Assembly: GCA_030148485.1 (NCBI GenBank)
Contig: JASBTJ010000002.1
Coordinates: 1-64,000 of the forward strand
Reading direction: 5' to 3'
Length of the DNA: 64,000 nucleotides
From: Gammaproteobacteria bacterium
Lineage (GTDB): Bacteria; Pseudomonadota; Gammaproteobacteria; Chromatiales; Chromatiaceae
Every line of letters begins with the position of its first letter. Position 1 is the first letter of the stretch. A program made the translations under genes and the position numbers. Under the pieces are notes generated by a model that saw only the letters and a program-made list of their open reading frames with translations, was not told where the DNA came from and ran no database searches. Positions 7,860-17,115 of the stretch are shown here, in pieces.

Positions 7860-8636
7860 TCAGTCGTACTCGCTGTCCTTCCAGCGCCGGATTGCGCGGA
7901 ACACCGCGTGCCTTCCGGCCAGCGGTTCCCCGGCCCACTGCTCGGCCGCGCTGACTACGCTGGGCTGGTCCTGACGCAGAAACGTGTTGGTGGCCAATTC
8001 CATCGCCAGGGTCGAGGGCAAAGTGGGCTCACCCCGCTGTCGGGCAGCACGGTCCTGGGCCTCGCGGGCGTCCAGATCCGGATTGTGCGGCTCCACCCAG
8101 CGCGCAAAACCGAGATTGTCCAAGGTGTATTCGTGGGCGCAGTACAACCGCGTTTGCGGTGGTAGTCCCGCGATGCGCGCCAACGAATCCGACAGTTGCT
8201 CGAAGCTGCCGGAAAACACCCGCCCGCATCCCCCGGCGAATACCGTGTCACCGCAGAACAAGACGCCGTCGGCGAGGTAGGCGATATGACCTTCCGTGTG
8301 GCCCGGCACGTCCAGCACCCGATACTCGCCTAGCGGCCCCAGATCCACCTCGTCACCATCGGACAGACGCTGATCCAGGCCGGCTATGGGTTCGCCTGCC
8401 GGCCCATAGACCACCGCGTCGGGCCAGTGGGCCTTGAGACCGGCGATACCGCCGACGTGATCACCGTGTTTGTGGGTGATGAGGATGGCGTCCAGACGCA
8501 GGCCCCGGGCTGCCAGTGCCTCGTGCACCGGGTCGTCGTCACCGGGATCAACGACGGCGCAACCCGCGTGATTCCCGGCGCTGAGCAGCCAGATGTAATT
8601 GTCGTCAAACGCCGAAATGGGGGTAATGTCCACCAT
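7860..8636 (-). CDS. gloB: Hydroxyacylglutathione hydrolase (glyoxalase II)
   Basis: GloB hydrolyses S-lactoylglutathione to lactate and glutathione, the second step of methylglyoxal detoxification. It is a metallo-beta-lactamase-fold enzyme with the binuclear metal motif THKHGDHVGG near residues 54-63, further ligands in VPGHTEGH and FCGDTVFAGGCGR, and the C-terminal HEYT substrate segment. The length (~258) is normal. The ATG at 8636 (VDITPISAFDDNYIW) was chosen; a GTG nine bases upstream is an alternative. It lies directly after hisI on the same strand with almost no spacer, so the two are probably co-transcribed. Confidence 0.93.
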   Translation of the reverse strand: MVDITPISAFDDNYIWLLSAGNHAGCAVVDPGDDDPVHEALAARGLRLDAILITHKHGDHVGGIAGLKAHWPDAVVYGPAGEPIAGLDQRLSDGDEVDLGPLGEYRVLDVPGHTEGHIAYLADGVLFCGDTVFAGGCGRVFSGSFEQLSDSLARIAGLPPQTRLYCAHEYTLDNLGFARWVEPHNPDLDAREAQDRAARQRGEPTLPSTLAMELATNTFLRQDQPSVVSAAEQWAGEPLAGRHAVFRAIRRWKDSEYD

Positions 8637-8647
8637 TGCCGCCACAC

Positions 8648-9112
8648 CTACTTGCCATACAAGGTCGCCGGATCGATCAGCGGGGCCGTGTCCACCACCA
8701 CGCGATCACCTTGCACCTTATTGTAGAAGCAGTCACGCCGGCCGGTATGACAAGCCGGCCCGGTCTGATCGACGCGTAGCAATATGGTGTCGCCGTCGCA
8801 ATCGAAACGCAGCTCCTTCAGCTGCTGCACCTGCCCTGATGACTCGCCTTTGCGCCAGAAGCTTTGACGCGAGCGGGACCAGTAGCAGACCCGGCCGGTG
8901 TGCAGGGTTTCCTCCAACGCCTGGCGGTTCATCCAGGCCAGCATCAGCACCTCGCCGGTGTCGTGCTGCTGGGCGATGGCCGGCAGCAGGCCATCGGCGT
9001 TCCAGGGCAGATCGTCCAGCACCTGTGCCAGGGGCAGGCTATCGCCCGGCGCAAAGCCCTCGGTCTGTTTCAACTTTGTCACGGCAGTCTCGAATTGTGA
9101 TCGCCGGACCAT
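8648..9112 (-). CDS. hisI: Phosphoribosyl-AMP cyclohydrolase
   Basis: HisI opens the adenine ring of phosphoribosyl-AMP in histidine biosynthesis. The family signatures are present: VLMLAWMNRQALEETL, GRVCYWSRSRQSFWRKGESSG, the magnesium site DCDGDTILLRVDQ and the zinc cysteine CHTGRRDCFY. The frame is open further upstream, but ATG 9112 gives a length of ~154 residues, closer to monofunctional HisI proteins (~130-140). It lacks the HisE domain. It is not beside other his genes here but forms a two-gene unit with gloB. Confidence 0.92.
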   Translation of the reverse strand: MVRRSQFETAVTKLKQTEGFAPGDSLPLAQVLDDLPWNADGLLPAIAQQHDTGEVLMLAWMNRQALEETLHTGRVCYWSRSRQSFWRKGESSGQVQQLKELRFDCDGDTILLRVDQTGPACHTGRRDCFYNKVQGDRVVVDTAPLIDPATLYGK

Positions 9113-9201
9113 GATAACGCAGGCCGCTGACGACGCAGCGGAAATGCGCGTAAAATCGTTGCTCAAGAACCATCTCAGATTCACCTGCCACTGACGTCGA
9201 C

Positions 9202-9528
9202 ATGCGCGTATTCCGCATCACATTCATGAATCAGGGCCAGCTCTATCAGCTGCATGCCGACGGTGTCCGACAGGGCGATCTCTACGGGTTTGTGGAGATC
9301 ACCGGACTGCTGTTCGACGAACATACCACCGTGGTCATAGACCCGGCCGAAGAACGCCTGAAGTCGGAATTTTCCGGGGTCGAGCGGGTCTTGGTGCCGA
9401 TGCATGCGGTGGTGCGCATCGACGAGGTTGCCAAACGCGGACAGAACCGGATCCTGGCACTGGACGGGAGCGCCAAGGTCACGCCCTTCCCGTCGCCGAT
9501 CTACACCCCCAAACCCGGTGGCGACTGA
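9202..9528 (+). CDS. DUF1820 family protein
   Basis: This small conserved gammaproteobacterial protein of 108 residues has no known biochemical role. The DUF1820 pattern is clear: VFRITFMNQGQLYQLHA at the N-terminus, GFVEITGLLFDE, and EERLKSEFSGVERVLVPMHAVVRIDEV. It has no signal peptide or membrane helix and is expected to be cytoplasmic. It is transcribed away from hisI, and the PDC-sensor gene follows 19 bp downstream. Confidence 0.88.
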   Translation: MRVFRITFMNQGQLYQLHADGVRQGDLYGFVEITGLLFDEHTTVVIDPAEERLKSEFSGVERVLVPMHAVVRIDEVAKRGQNRILALDGSAKVTPFPSPIYTPKPGGD

Positions 9529-9547
9529 ACGCCCCGCAGCAGGTCCC

Positions 9548-10531
9548 ATGTCCCAGTCCGAACTCCCACCACCGGCAACCGAGCTCAGCCCCGGCACCCT
9601 GCGCGAACGCATCGCCCGCCAGCGTGCCACGCTGTTCAACATGCTGCTCGATCCCATGCAGCGTGCGGCGCGTCGCTGCCGGAAGGTATGGGAAGACCGC
9701 GCCGCACTGGATGACGCCTTGCTCGGGGCCATCGGCGAAGTGCCCTACTGCAAGTTCCTTTATGCCACCGATCCGCGCGCGCAACAGCTGAGCAGCACGG
9801 CCTCGGCGGCCGGCCCCAATCCGAAGGAATTCGGCCGCGACCGCAGCCATCGGCCCTACATGAAACATCTGGACCCGACCAAGGACATGGCCTTGTCCGA
9901 TGCCTACATCAGCCTGAGCGCGAACCGGCCGTCGATCACCGCCGTGCAAAAGGTGGTGCGCAAGGGCGAGCTGATCGGTTACCTGGGGGCGGACTTCGAC
10001 CTGCGCGATCTGCCGATCACCAAGGATCTGTACACGGAACCGGCGCGCTGGAGGCAGATGAAGGGCGATCCGTCCATCCGTGGCCAGGTCTTCACCCAGA
10101 AGCGCAGCCAGAGCCGGCTCGACGAGAAGATCGACGACGTGTTGCCGGTACTGGAGGAACTGGTGCTGGACAACGGCGTGTTCCACATCAAAGTGCACTT
10201 CTCCAGCAGTCGCGCGACCTTGTGGCTGGTGGACGACCCGTACCGCTACCAGTTGCTGGAATTCGATGACCTGGTGGACCCTGACATCGTGCTCGCCTTC
10301 CCCCATCGGGAGTACCCACACGATGCCATGGTACCGGCCAGCAGCATCCGGCCCATCCTCGAAACCTTCCGACACCTGCGTTTCGCCGACGACACCATCT
10401 ACCTGCGTGCCGGTTCGGTGAACATTTTCAACGGCCTGGTGGGGTTGAACTTTTCATGTGACGGCTCGCACTACATTCCCTTCGATCAGTTTCTGGCGCG
10501 GGATTCGGAGTTCTGGAGCGGCATCGGCTGA
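9548..10531 (+). CDS. PDC (Cache-like) sensor domain protein without an output domain
   Basis: This ~327-residue protein resembles the PDC sensor family: a helical start, then a Cache-type core (CKFLYATDPRAQQLSS, FGRDRSHRPYMKHLDPTKDMALSDAYISLSA, ELIGYLGADFDLRDLP). PDC domains normally bind small ligands outside the cell in receptors and kinases. Here there is no signal peptide, membrane helix, kinase, GGDEF or MCP module, so it would be a free-standing cytoplasmic sensor. ATG 9548 was chosen because the longer frame overlaps DUF1820. Partner and ligand are unknown. Confidence 0.7.
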   Translation: MSQSELPPPATELSPGTLRERIARQRATLFNMLLDPMQRAARRCRKVWEDRAALDDALLGAIGEVPYCKFLYATDPRAQQLSSTASAAGPNPKEFGRDRSHRPYMKHLDPTKDMALSDAYISLSANRPSITAVQKVVRKGELIGYLGADFDLRDLPITKDLYTEPARWRQMKGDPSIRGQVFTQKRSQSRLDEKIDDVLPVLEELVLDNGVFHIKVHFSSSRATLWLVDDPYRYQLLEFDDLVDPDIVLAFPHREYPHDAMVPASSIRPILETFRHLRFADDTIYLRAGSVNIFNGLVGLNFSCDGSHYIPFDQFLARDSEFWSGIG

Positions 10532-10608
10532 GTCGGACCCGGTGCGGCCAGTTGAAATCGCATCCGCGGACGCCGACCATTGTCGAATCACCTGCCCCGG
10601 AGTGTCTC

Positions 10609-10923
10609 ATGAGCAAGCAGCAACAGATCGAGGCCCGTCTGCAAGACCGGTTCAAACCCACGCACCTGGAAGTGGTCAACGAGAGTCATATGCACAATGT
10701 GCCGCCCGGCTCCGAGTCCCACTTCAAGGTCACCTTGGTGAGCGAACAGTTCGACGGACAGATGCTGATCAAGCGCCACCGCGCGGTGAATCAGGCGATG
10801 GCCGAATTGATGGACCAGATCCATGCCTTGGCGCTGCATACCATGACGCCGGAGGAATGGTTCGCCAAAGGTGGTCAGGCACCCGAATCGCCGCCCTGCT
10901 TAGGTGGCGGCAAGGAAAATTGA
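10609..10923 (+). CDS. BolA family protein
   Basis: BolA-like proteins bind monothiol glutaredoxins and Fe-S clusters or act as DNA-binding morphology regulators. The fold signature is clear: QIEARLQDRFKPTHLEVVNE, SHMHNVPPGSESHFKVTLVSEQFDG, then KRHRAVNQAM. The conserved FDG-x-x-x-IKRHR segment and the H in the loop are present. The length is ~104 residues from ATG 10609 (a longer frame starts at 10552). No glutaredoxin gene is adjacent. It could be BolA proper; IbaG-type paralogs are shorter. Confidence 0.88.
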   Translation: MSKQQQIEARLQDRFKPTHLEVVNESHMHNVPPGSESHFKVTLVSEQFDGQMLIKRHRAVNQAMAELMDQIHALALHTMTPEEWFAKGGQAPESPPCLGGGKEN

Positions 10924-10969
10924 CCCGGCCGCGATCACCTGACCCATTCACCCCGACAGCGCCCCGTTC

Positions 10970-12220
10970 ATGTCCCCGAAGGTGCTTACCACCCTGATCG
11001 CCGGTCTGATCGCCCGCCCCGCAAGCGCGGACTGTTGGCGCGACGAACGGCTGCCGTTCACGCCGATAGACGGCGAGGCGACCACGCTGTCCGACCAGTG
11101 GAAAATCCCGCCCGGCTATGGCCAACGCGTGATAGCCGATGAGGTCGGCCTGGATATCTTTCCCGGCCACGACTGGACCGATATGAACACGGTCAACGAG
11201 GGCCCCGGCACCCCGGATGTCGGGCGCTACCTTTACCGCACCCACGAGATCACCCCCGGCAGCCGTAAGCGATCCGACTTTCCCGGCGGCGCCGTCTCGG
11301 TGGTGGATCTGGAAACCGGTAACGCCCAGGTGCTGGCGCAACGCCCGGACTGGGAGGCGATCGACGGCATCGTCTGGACGCCCTGGAACACGCTCCTGGT
11401 GGGCGAAGAAACCAACACCGCCGTATTGCCCGACCCTCAGGCGCCCAACGCCCGCCACGGTTTGGTCTACGAGATCGCCCTGGCCGATCATACCGGCGTG
11501 AAGTCCATTTCGGTCCGCCCCATGATCGGTTCCATGGCCCACGAAGGCGTCGAGCTGGACGCCCGCGGCAATGCCTACGTGGTGGACGAATTCGCGGCGG
11601 GCGGCATCTACAAGTTCGTGCCGGACCGCTACGGCGACTTGTCCAGCGGTGATCTGTACGTCCTTGCACTCGACTCGGAAAACCGGGAAAAGACCGGTCC
11701 CGCCAACTGGCTGAAGCTGGACCGCGACGCGGTGCAGCTATCGGCCCGTCAGGCCGCCGCCGCTGGCGCCACCGGCTACGGCCGACCGGAGGACCTGGAG
11801 CGTATTGGCGACACCCTGTTTGTCGCCGTCACCAGCGAGCACCGGGTGCTGGCGATCAGCCTGGATGGCAAGCCCCATGTGACCACCTTTGTCGACGGCG
11901 CGCTGGCCGACACCACCACGGCCAGCCTGCGCAACGTCGACAACCTGGCAAACGGTCCCGATGGGCGACTTTGGATCGTCGAAGACAACGTCCCATCCGA
12001 CATCTGGGTCGCTGACCCGGACGGCAACCGGGACGGCAGATCGGACCGCGTGCGCCTGTTTGCCTCGTTCAACGACGGTGCGGCGGAAGGCAGCGGCATC
12101 TACTTCGGCAAGGACCCCCAAAGCCTGTTCGTGAACGTGCAGCACGCGGCCAATGGCAACGACCGAACCATCCTCATCTCCAGGCTGCCGTGCGACGACG
12201 ACCCATGGCTAAGCGACTGA
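10970..12220 (+). CDS. Secreted PhoX-like (DUF839) beta-propeller protein
   Basis: A Sec-type signal peptide (VLTTLIAGLIARPASA, cleavage near residue 21) is followed by a DUF839/PhoX-like propeller. Typical elements are TVNEGPGTPDVGRYLYRTHE, GIVWTPWNTLLVGEET, GMAHEGVE-type GSMAHEGVELDARGNAYVVDE, RPEDLE, and NLANGPDGRLWIVEDN. PhoX enzymes are Ca/Fe alkaline phosphatases; this shorter member (416 residues) has the acidic metal-type motifs, but substrate and activity cannot be claimed. The amidohydrolase gene overlaps its end by 16 bp, so the two secreted proteins are co-expressed. Confidence 0.75.
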   Translation: MSPKVLTTLIAGLIARPASADCWRDERLPFTPIDGEATTLSDQWKIPPGYGQRVIADEVGLDIFPGHDWTDMNTVNEGPGTPDVGRYLYRTHEITPGSRKRSDFPGGAVSVVDLETGNAQVLAQRPDWEAIDGIVWTPWNTLLVGEETNTAVLPDPQAPNARHGLVYEIALADHTGVKSISVRPMIGSMAHEGVELDARGNAYVVDEFAAGGIYKFVPDRYGDLSSGDLYVLALDSENREKTGPANWLKLDRDAVQLSARQAAAAGATGYGRPEDLERIGDTLFVAVTSEHRVLAISLDGKPHVTTFVDGALADTTTASLRNVDNLANGPDGRLWIVEDNVPSDIWVADPDGNRDGRSDRVRLFASFNDGAAEGSGIYFGKDPQSLFVNVQHAANGNDRTILISRLPCDDDPWLSD

Positions 12221-13131
12221 CCGCGCTGCTGCCGCGGCGCGAGCGCGGCCGTGTCGTGTCCGCGCTCGCCGCGCTCGTCTCGACCGCGGCCAATGCCGCG
12301 ACACCGCTTGCGGACATGCACCTGCACTACACCTGGAGCCAGGCCGAGGTCACATCGCCCCGCGACGCCCTGGCCGCGCTGGACGCCAACGACGTCCAAC
12401 TGGCGCTGGTCACCGGCATTCCACCGCAACAGGCCTTGCGGCTGGCAGACGCCGCCCCTGATCGCATCATCCCCGCCTTGGGCATCTATCGGCACAGCGC
12501 ACAGGAGAAGTCCCGCTGGTCCTTCGACCCCGCAGTGCTGGCGTACGCTCGCACGGCGTTGGCCAGCGGGCGTTACCGTGCCATCGGCGAGGTGCACATG
12601 ATCCCCGGCTTCATGGCCAAGCCCGACACCCCCGTCGTCCAGGGCCTGCTGGCCCTGGCAGCCGAGCACCGGGTGCCATTCTGGTTACACACCGAGTTCA
12701 GCGACCCGAGCTTCATGATCCGCCTGTGTCAGACGCATCCTCAGGTGACCTTCCTGTGGGCCCACGCCGGCTCCGTGCTGAACCCACGGCAAGTGGGGCA
12801 GGCACTGGCCGCCTGTCCCAGGCTGTGGCTGGAGCTGGCAGCGCGGGACCCATGGCGTCACCATGCCGAGCGCATCACCGACGCCACGGGGCGACTCAAG
12901 CCGGCCTGGCGGGCACTGATCCTGCGCTACGCTGACCGCACGGTGATCGGTTCGGATCCGGTCTGGCCGGTGACCCAGCTGGACAGCTGGGACGAACCGG
13001 ACACCGGCTGGCACCATGTGGACGACTTTCTCCAGTTCCACCGACGCTGGTTGGACGACCTGCCCGCACCGATCGCCCGCCGGATTCGGCTGGACAATGC
13101 GTTGCGGCTGTTCGGCCACGCGCAGCCCTGA
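12205..13131 (+). CDS. Secreted amidohydrolase-family (TatD/amidohydrolase-2-like) metal-dependent hydrolase
   Basis: After a signal peptide ending AANA (~residue 27) the protein shows the TIM-barrel metal pattern: D-M-H-L-H just inside the mature N-terminus, GEVHMIPGF, FWLHTEFSDP, FLWAHAG, and a late aspartate in VIGSDPVWP. This is the HxH...E...H...H...D order of amidohydrolase-2 and TatD-like enzymes. The substrate is unknown. It overlaps the PhoX-like gene and shares its periplasmic destination. ATG 12205 was preferred over the start at 12190 because it leaves a conventional signal peptide. Confidence 0.72.
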   Translation: MAKRLTALLPRRERGRVVSALAALVSTAANAATPLADMHLHYTWSQAEVTSPRDALAALDANDVQLALVTGIPPQQALRLADAAPDRIIPALGIYRHSAQEKSRWSFDPAVLAYARTALASGRYRAIGEVHMIPGFMAKPDTPVVQGLLALAAEHRVPFWLHTEFSDPSFMIRLCQTHPQVTFLWAHAGSVLNPRQVGQALAACPRLWLELAARDPWRHHAERITDATGRLKPAWRALILRYADRTVIGSDPVWPVTQLDSWDEPDTGWHHVDDFLQFHRRWLDDLPAPIARRIRLDNALRLFGHAQP

Positions 13132-13168
13132 GTCGCGTCCGACACCGCCAACCCCAGGCGCGTCGCAT

Positions 13169-13182
13169 TTGACATGGATCAA
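13169..13182 (+). promoter_or_regulatory. FNR/Anr-type box upstream of the aerotaxis receptor
   Basis: TTGACATGGATCAA matches the FNR/Anr/CRP-like consensus TTGAT-N4-ATCAA with a single mismatch. It lies 143 bp before the start of the Aer-like gene, in a 193-bp intergenic region with nothing else recognisable. Control of an oxygen or redox taxis receptor by FNR would make biological sense, and E. coli aer is FNR-dependent. No convincing -10 element was found at the expected distance. Confidence 0.5.
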
Positions 13183-13324
13183 CTAGAGAGCACATTGATC
13201 TCAAGTCGCGCTCGATCCGCCCGCTAACAGGCGTGTCGCATACCGCAGGTCCCGCTCCGCTCCGCTGCACCGCCGCACCGTTGCCCCGCGTCACCTCGTT
13301 GTACCCAGTTAGGTAACCTCAACA

Positions 13325-14890
13325 ATGAAACGCAACCTCCCCGTGAACGACCGCGAGGTCCCGTTCCAGTCCGATGCCTTTGTGGTTTCTGCCACCGACA
13401 CCAAAGGGCGCATCACGCACGTCAACGACTATTTCTGCACCTTGAGTGGCTTCGGCGAAGAGGAATTGCTGGGGCGCAGCCACAACGTGGTGCGACACCC
13501 GGACATGCCGCCAGCGGCATTTGCCGACCTGTGGACCACCATCAAGTCCGGGCGCCCGTGGATGGGCGTCGTCAAGAATCGCTGCGCCAACGGCGACTTC
13601 TATTGGGTGGATGCCTACGTCACACCGCTGTTTGAAGGCGACGACATCGTCGGCTACGAATCCGTGCGCACCCAACCGGACCGTGCCCACGTGACCCGCG
13701 CCGAGCGGCTCTACCACGCTTTGAATGCCGGCAAGGGACTAGGCCGCAAGCGCCTGGGACTACGCGGCAAAACACTGTTGTGGATGGGCGCCGTGCAACT
13801 CGCCAGTGCGGCAGCGACCGTGCTGATTTCCGGTGCCGACGTGGCGCTCACGGCGGCCATCGCGGCGACAGGATTGGGGGCTACCGCGCTGGGCGCGCAT
13901 CTGCTCACCAAGCGGTTACGCGCCGCCGCCCAGGACAGCCGGTCGATCATCGACAACCCCGTCGCCCGTGCCGTGTACGCCGGCAGCGACGATGAGGTCG
14001 CTCAGCTCGGCGTCGCCCAACAAATGCTTCGCGCCCGCCTGACCACGGTGCTCAATCGTGTGGACAACGCCGCGGACGGCGTAACGCGCAACGCCGTCAC
14101 CAATCATCAGGAGATGGCCCGCTGTAACGACGCGCTGAGCCATCAGCTCGACGAAACCACCCAGTTGGCCACCGCCATCAATCAGATGGCGGCGACGGTT
14201 CAGGAAGTGGCCCAAAGCACCGAATCCGCGGCCAAGGCCGCCGGCGATGCGGACCATGCCACCGGCCAGGGCCTGGCCGCCATCGGCCAACTGGTGAAGA
14301 TCGCCGATACGCTGGCACAGAAGGTCCAGGCCTCGTCCGACGCCATTGTCCAGCTGGCGCAGGACAGCGAGACCATCGACAGCGTAGTGGAGGTGATCAA
14401 CGGTATCGCCGAGCAGACCAATCTATTGGCCCTGAATGCCGCCATCGAGGCAGCGCGGGCAGGCGAGGACGGACGCGGTTTCGCCGTGGTGGCGGACGAG
14501 GTGCGCACGCTCGCCAGCCGCACCAAGGATTCCACCCAGGAGATCAAGGACATCACCGACAAACTGCAGGCCGACATACGCAACATCGTGACCAGCATGG
14601 AGGCCAGCCTGAAGACCACCGAAACCACCGTGCAACAGGTCAGCCACGGGGAACAGGCATTGACCGCGGCCGGTCAGGCGGTGCGGACGATTTCCGACAT
14701 GAATACCCAGATCGCCAGCGCCGCGGAGGAACAACGCATGGTGGCTGAAGAGATCAACAGCAACATCGCGCGCATCCGCCAGATCACCGAATCGACCGCG
14801 TCCACCGTCGACGGTACCGTCACCCGCAGCAGCGCGTTGTCGGACCTGGCGACGCATATGAATACGCTGATCAGACGGTTTCGCGCCTAG
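13325..14890 (+). CDS. PAS-containing methyl-accepting chemotaxis protein, Aer-like aerotaxis receptor
   Basis: The 521-residue receptor has an N-terminal PAS domain (residues ~15-115) with the Aer-type block [17 protein letters not shown] and [26 protein letters not shown]. Next is a membrane-anchoring hydrophobic hairpin (~150-198), then a methyl-accepting coiled coil whose conserved tip ([20 protein letters not shown]) lies near residue 360. Aer proteins hold FAD in the PAS domain and signal to CheA. There is no C-terminal NWETF-type pentapeptide for methylase docking. It stands alone, with no che genes nearby and an FNR-like box upstream. Confidence 0.88.
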   Translation: MKRNLPVNDREVPFQSDAFVVSATDTKGRITHVNDYFCTLSGFGEEELLGRSHNVVRHPDMPPAAFADLWTTIKSGRPWMGVVKNRCANGDFYWVDAYVTPLFEGDDIVGYESVRTQPDRAHVTRAERLYHALNAGKGLGRKRLGLRGKTLLWMGAVQLASAAATVLISGADVALTAAIAATGLGATALGAHLLTKRLRAAAQDSRSIIDNPVARAVYAGSDDEVAQLGVAQQMLRARLTTVLNRVDNAADGVTRNAVTNHQEMARCNDALSHQLDETTQLATAINQMAATVQEVAQSTESAAKAAGDADHATGQGLAAIGQLVKIADTLAQKVQASSDAIVQLAQDSETIDSVVEVINGIAEQTNLLALNAAIEAARAGEDGRGFAVVADEVRTLASRTKDSTQEIKDITDKLQADIRNIVTSMEASLKTTETTVQQVSHGEQALTAAGQAVRTISDMNTQIASAAEEQRMVAEEINSNIARIRQITESTASTVDGTVTRSSALSDLATHMNTLIRRFRA

Positions 14891-14905
14891 CCGCGGCGAT
14901 GGCCG

Positions 14906-16246
14906 CTATCGTTGGGCGTCGAAATACTCGCGGGTCAACTTGAACACCACCGGCCCCAACAACACCAGCGCGATCAGATTGGGCAGGGCCATCAAGGCGT
15001 TCATGGTGTCCGCCAGCAGCCACACGAACTCCAGCTTGAGCGTCGCGCCCAACGGGATGGCCGCCACCCACAACAAACGGAACGGCCAGATGGCGCGCAC
15101 CCCGAACAGGTATTCCACGCAGCGCTCACCATACAGACTCCACCCCAGCATGGTGGTGAAGGCGAAAACCACCAGACCAAAGGTCACGATATAGCTGCCG
15201 TAACCCGGCAACGCCTGAGCGAAGGCGGCTGATGACAAGGCGGCACCGGATTCGCCCGTGGTCCACTGTCCGGAAATCACGATCACCAGCGCGGTGATGG
15301 TGCAGATCACCAGGGTATCGATGAAGGTGCCCAGCATGGCCACGGTACCCTGCCGCACCGGGTCGTCGGTCTTGGCGGCGGCGTGCGCGATCGGTGCCGA
15401 GCCCAGACCGGCCTCGTTGGAAAAGATACCCCGCGCCACGCCAAAGCGGATCGCCGCCCACACCGCGGCGCCGGCGAACCCACCGGTGGCTGCCGTGCCG
15501 GTGAAGGCGCTCTGCACGATGAGCGCGATGGCCTCGGGTATAGCGCCGATATTGATTGCTAACACCACCAGGCCGCCACCGACATAGGCGATGGCCATGA
15601 ACGGCACCAATGCACCCGCCACATGGGCGATGCGCCGGATGCCGCCGAACAGCACCAGGGCGACCAGCAGCGCCATCGCGCCACCCACCCACAGGGCGTC
15701 CAACTGGAAATTGCTGTGCAAGGCATCGGCCACCGAATTGGCCTGGACCATGTTGCCGATCCCGAACCCGGCGATGGCGCCGAATACGGCAAAGGCCCCG
15801 CCCAGCCACGCCCATTTGGCGCCCAGGCCGTTCCTGATGTAGTACATCGGGCCGCCGACGTGGTTGCCGTTTGCGTCGGTCTCACGGTACTTCACCGCCA
15901 GGACGGCCTCCGCATACTTTGTTGCCATGCCCACCAGGGCGGTGCACCACATCCAGAACACCGCGCCCGGTCCGCCCAGGGCGATGGCCGTGGCGACACC
16001 GGCGATGTTGCCGGTCCCCACGGTGGCGGACAACGAGGTCATCAAGGCGTTGAAGGGCGTGATATCGCCCTCGCTGGTGGCATGACGACCATGCCACAAC
16101 ATACGAAAGCCATACCCGATGCGGCGCAGCGGCATCATTTTCAAGCCGAAGGTAAGGAACAGGCCGGTGCCCAGGATAAGCACCAGCATCGGTACACCCC
16201 ATACGATGCCGTTCAGATCGCCCAGGAGCGCCTTGAGCGTTTCCAT
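14906..16246 (-). CDS. Sodium:alanine/glycine symporter, AGCS family
   Basis: This multi-helix inner-membrane amino acid:Na+ symporter has the AGCS signatures: GTGLFLTFGLKMMPLRRI, SLSATVGTGNIAGVATAI, GGPGAVFWMWCTALVGMATKYAEAVLAVKYR, GGPMYYIRNGLG and FSNEAGLGSAPIAHAAAKT. The length is 446 residues, normal for the family. ATG 16246 was chosen because AAGGGGAG lies just upstream; a longer frame starts at 16282. It is divergent from the TonB gene, and the shared upstream region is short. The substrate is probably alanine or glycine, but specificity cannot be read from sequence. Confidence 0.92.
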   Translation of the reverse strand: METLKALLGDLNGIVWGVPMLVLILGTGLFLTFGLKMMPLRRIGYGFRMLWHGRHATSEGDITPFNALMTSLSATVGTGNIAGVATAIALGGPGAVFWMWCTALVGMATKYAEAVLAVKYRETDANGNHVGGPMYYIRNGLGAKWAWLGGAFAVFGAIAGFGIGNMVQANSVADALHSNFQLDALWVGGAMALLVALVLFGGIRRIAHVAGALVPFMAIAYVGGGLVVLAINIGAIPEAIALIVQSAFTGTAATGGFAGAAVWAAIRFGVARGIFSNEAGLGSAPIAHAAAKTDDPVRQGTVAMLGTFIDTLVICTITALVIVISGQWTTGESGAALSSAAFAQALPGYGSYIVTFGLVVFAFTTMLGWSLYGERCVEYLFGVRAIWPFRLLWVAAIPLGATLKLEFVWLLADTMNALMALPNLIALVLLGPVVFKLTREYFDAQR

Positions 16247-16332
16247 ACTTCTCCCCTTGGTGTTGTTCTTGACACGACCCACACTACCCCGAGCGTCGGC
16301 TCACCGCACCTGTGATAAGCCGCCCTGGCATA

Positions 16333-17115
16333 ATGGGCCAAGCCTCCGGATCCGACATCACCGTGCAGACCCCAACGCCCCCGCCTCGATACCGCGCATG
16401 GCTGCTCTTCCTGCTGCTCGCGCTCGGCGTACACGCCCTGCTGCTGGTCAGCCTGCCCTATTGGTCGAGCGATCCCGGTGAGCGCGGCCCCAGCGTCAGC
16501 GTCGAGCTGGCGCCTATTCAGCCATCCGCCACAGCCGCGGAAGCGACACACCCGGCGACAGCCGGATCCGCCTCGCAGGCCCCCCCCCCTGCTGCGCTGC
16601 CGCCCACCCCACCATCCGCGCAGACCGTCGCGCCCGTGACCCCAACGCGCCCCAAATCATCGACCGCCCCTCCGCGCCTCGCCCGACCCGCGGGGCCGGA
16701 ACCGGAAACGTCACCGCCCGCCAGCCGGTCGCCAACCGCTGAACCACGGGAACCAGCAGCCACACCAAACCGCACCGGTTCGGACACTGCACAAACTCCG
16801 TCCTCTGCACCCGCCGACGCCGATGACTGGCAAGACGACTACAGCCGCGCCTTGCGGGCCGCGCTCGCCCAACGCCACCAGTACCCGCGCCGCGCCGCGC
16901 GCTTCGGCCTGACGGGCACGGCGCAGGTGACATTTACGATACGGCGCGACGGGCGTTTCACCGACATCGGTATCACTGCCAGCACCGGTTCCGCGCTGCT
17001 CGACCAGGCGGCACTGGATACCGTGCGCCGCCTGGGTCGCTTTCTGCCGCTACCGGACGGCTACTCCGCGGAAGGCTGGACGCTCTCCGTACCGCTGGTA
17101 TATCGGCGCGACTGA
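16333..17115 (+). CDS. TonB family energy-transducing protein
   Basis: TonB couples the proton-motive force at the inner membrane to outer-membrane receptors. The architecture is standard: a short cytoplasmic tail, one membrane helix (AWLLFLLLALGVHALLLVSL), a proline/alanine-rich periplasmic spacer (~60-165) and a C-terminal TonB domain (QYPRRAARFGLTGTAQVTFTIRRDGRF, then LLDQAALDTVRRLGRFLPLP). ExbB and ExbD are not adjacent. The start is uncertain: GTG 16312 and ATG 16333 are both possible, and the helix lies downstream of either. Confidence 0.85.
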   Translation: MGQASGSDITVQTPTPPPRYRAWLLFLLLALGVHALLLVSLPYWSSDPGERGPSVSVELAPIQPSATAAEATHPATAGSASQAPPPAALPPTPPSAQTVAPVTPTRPKSSTAPPRLARPAGPEPETSPPASRSPTAEPREPAATPNRTGSDTAQTPSSAPADADDWQDDYSRALRAALAQRHQYPRRAARFGLTGTAQVTFTIRRDGRFTDIGITASTGSALLDQAALDTVRRLGRFLPLPDGYSAEGWTLSVPLVYRRD

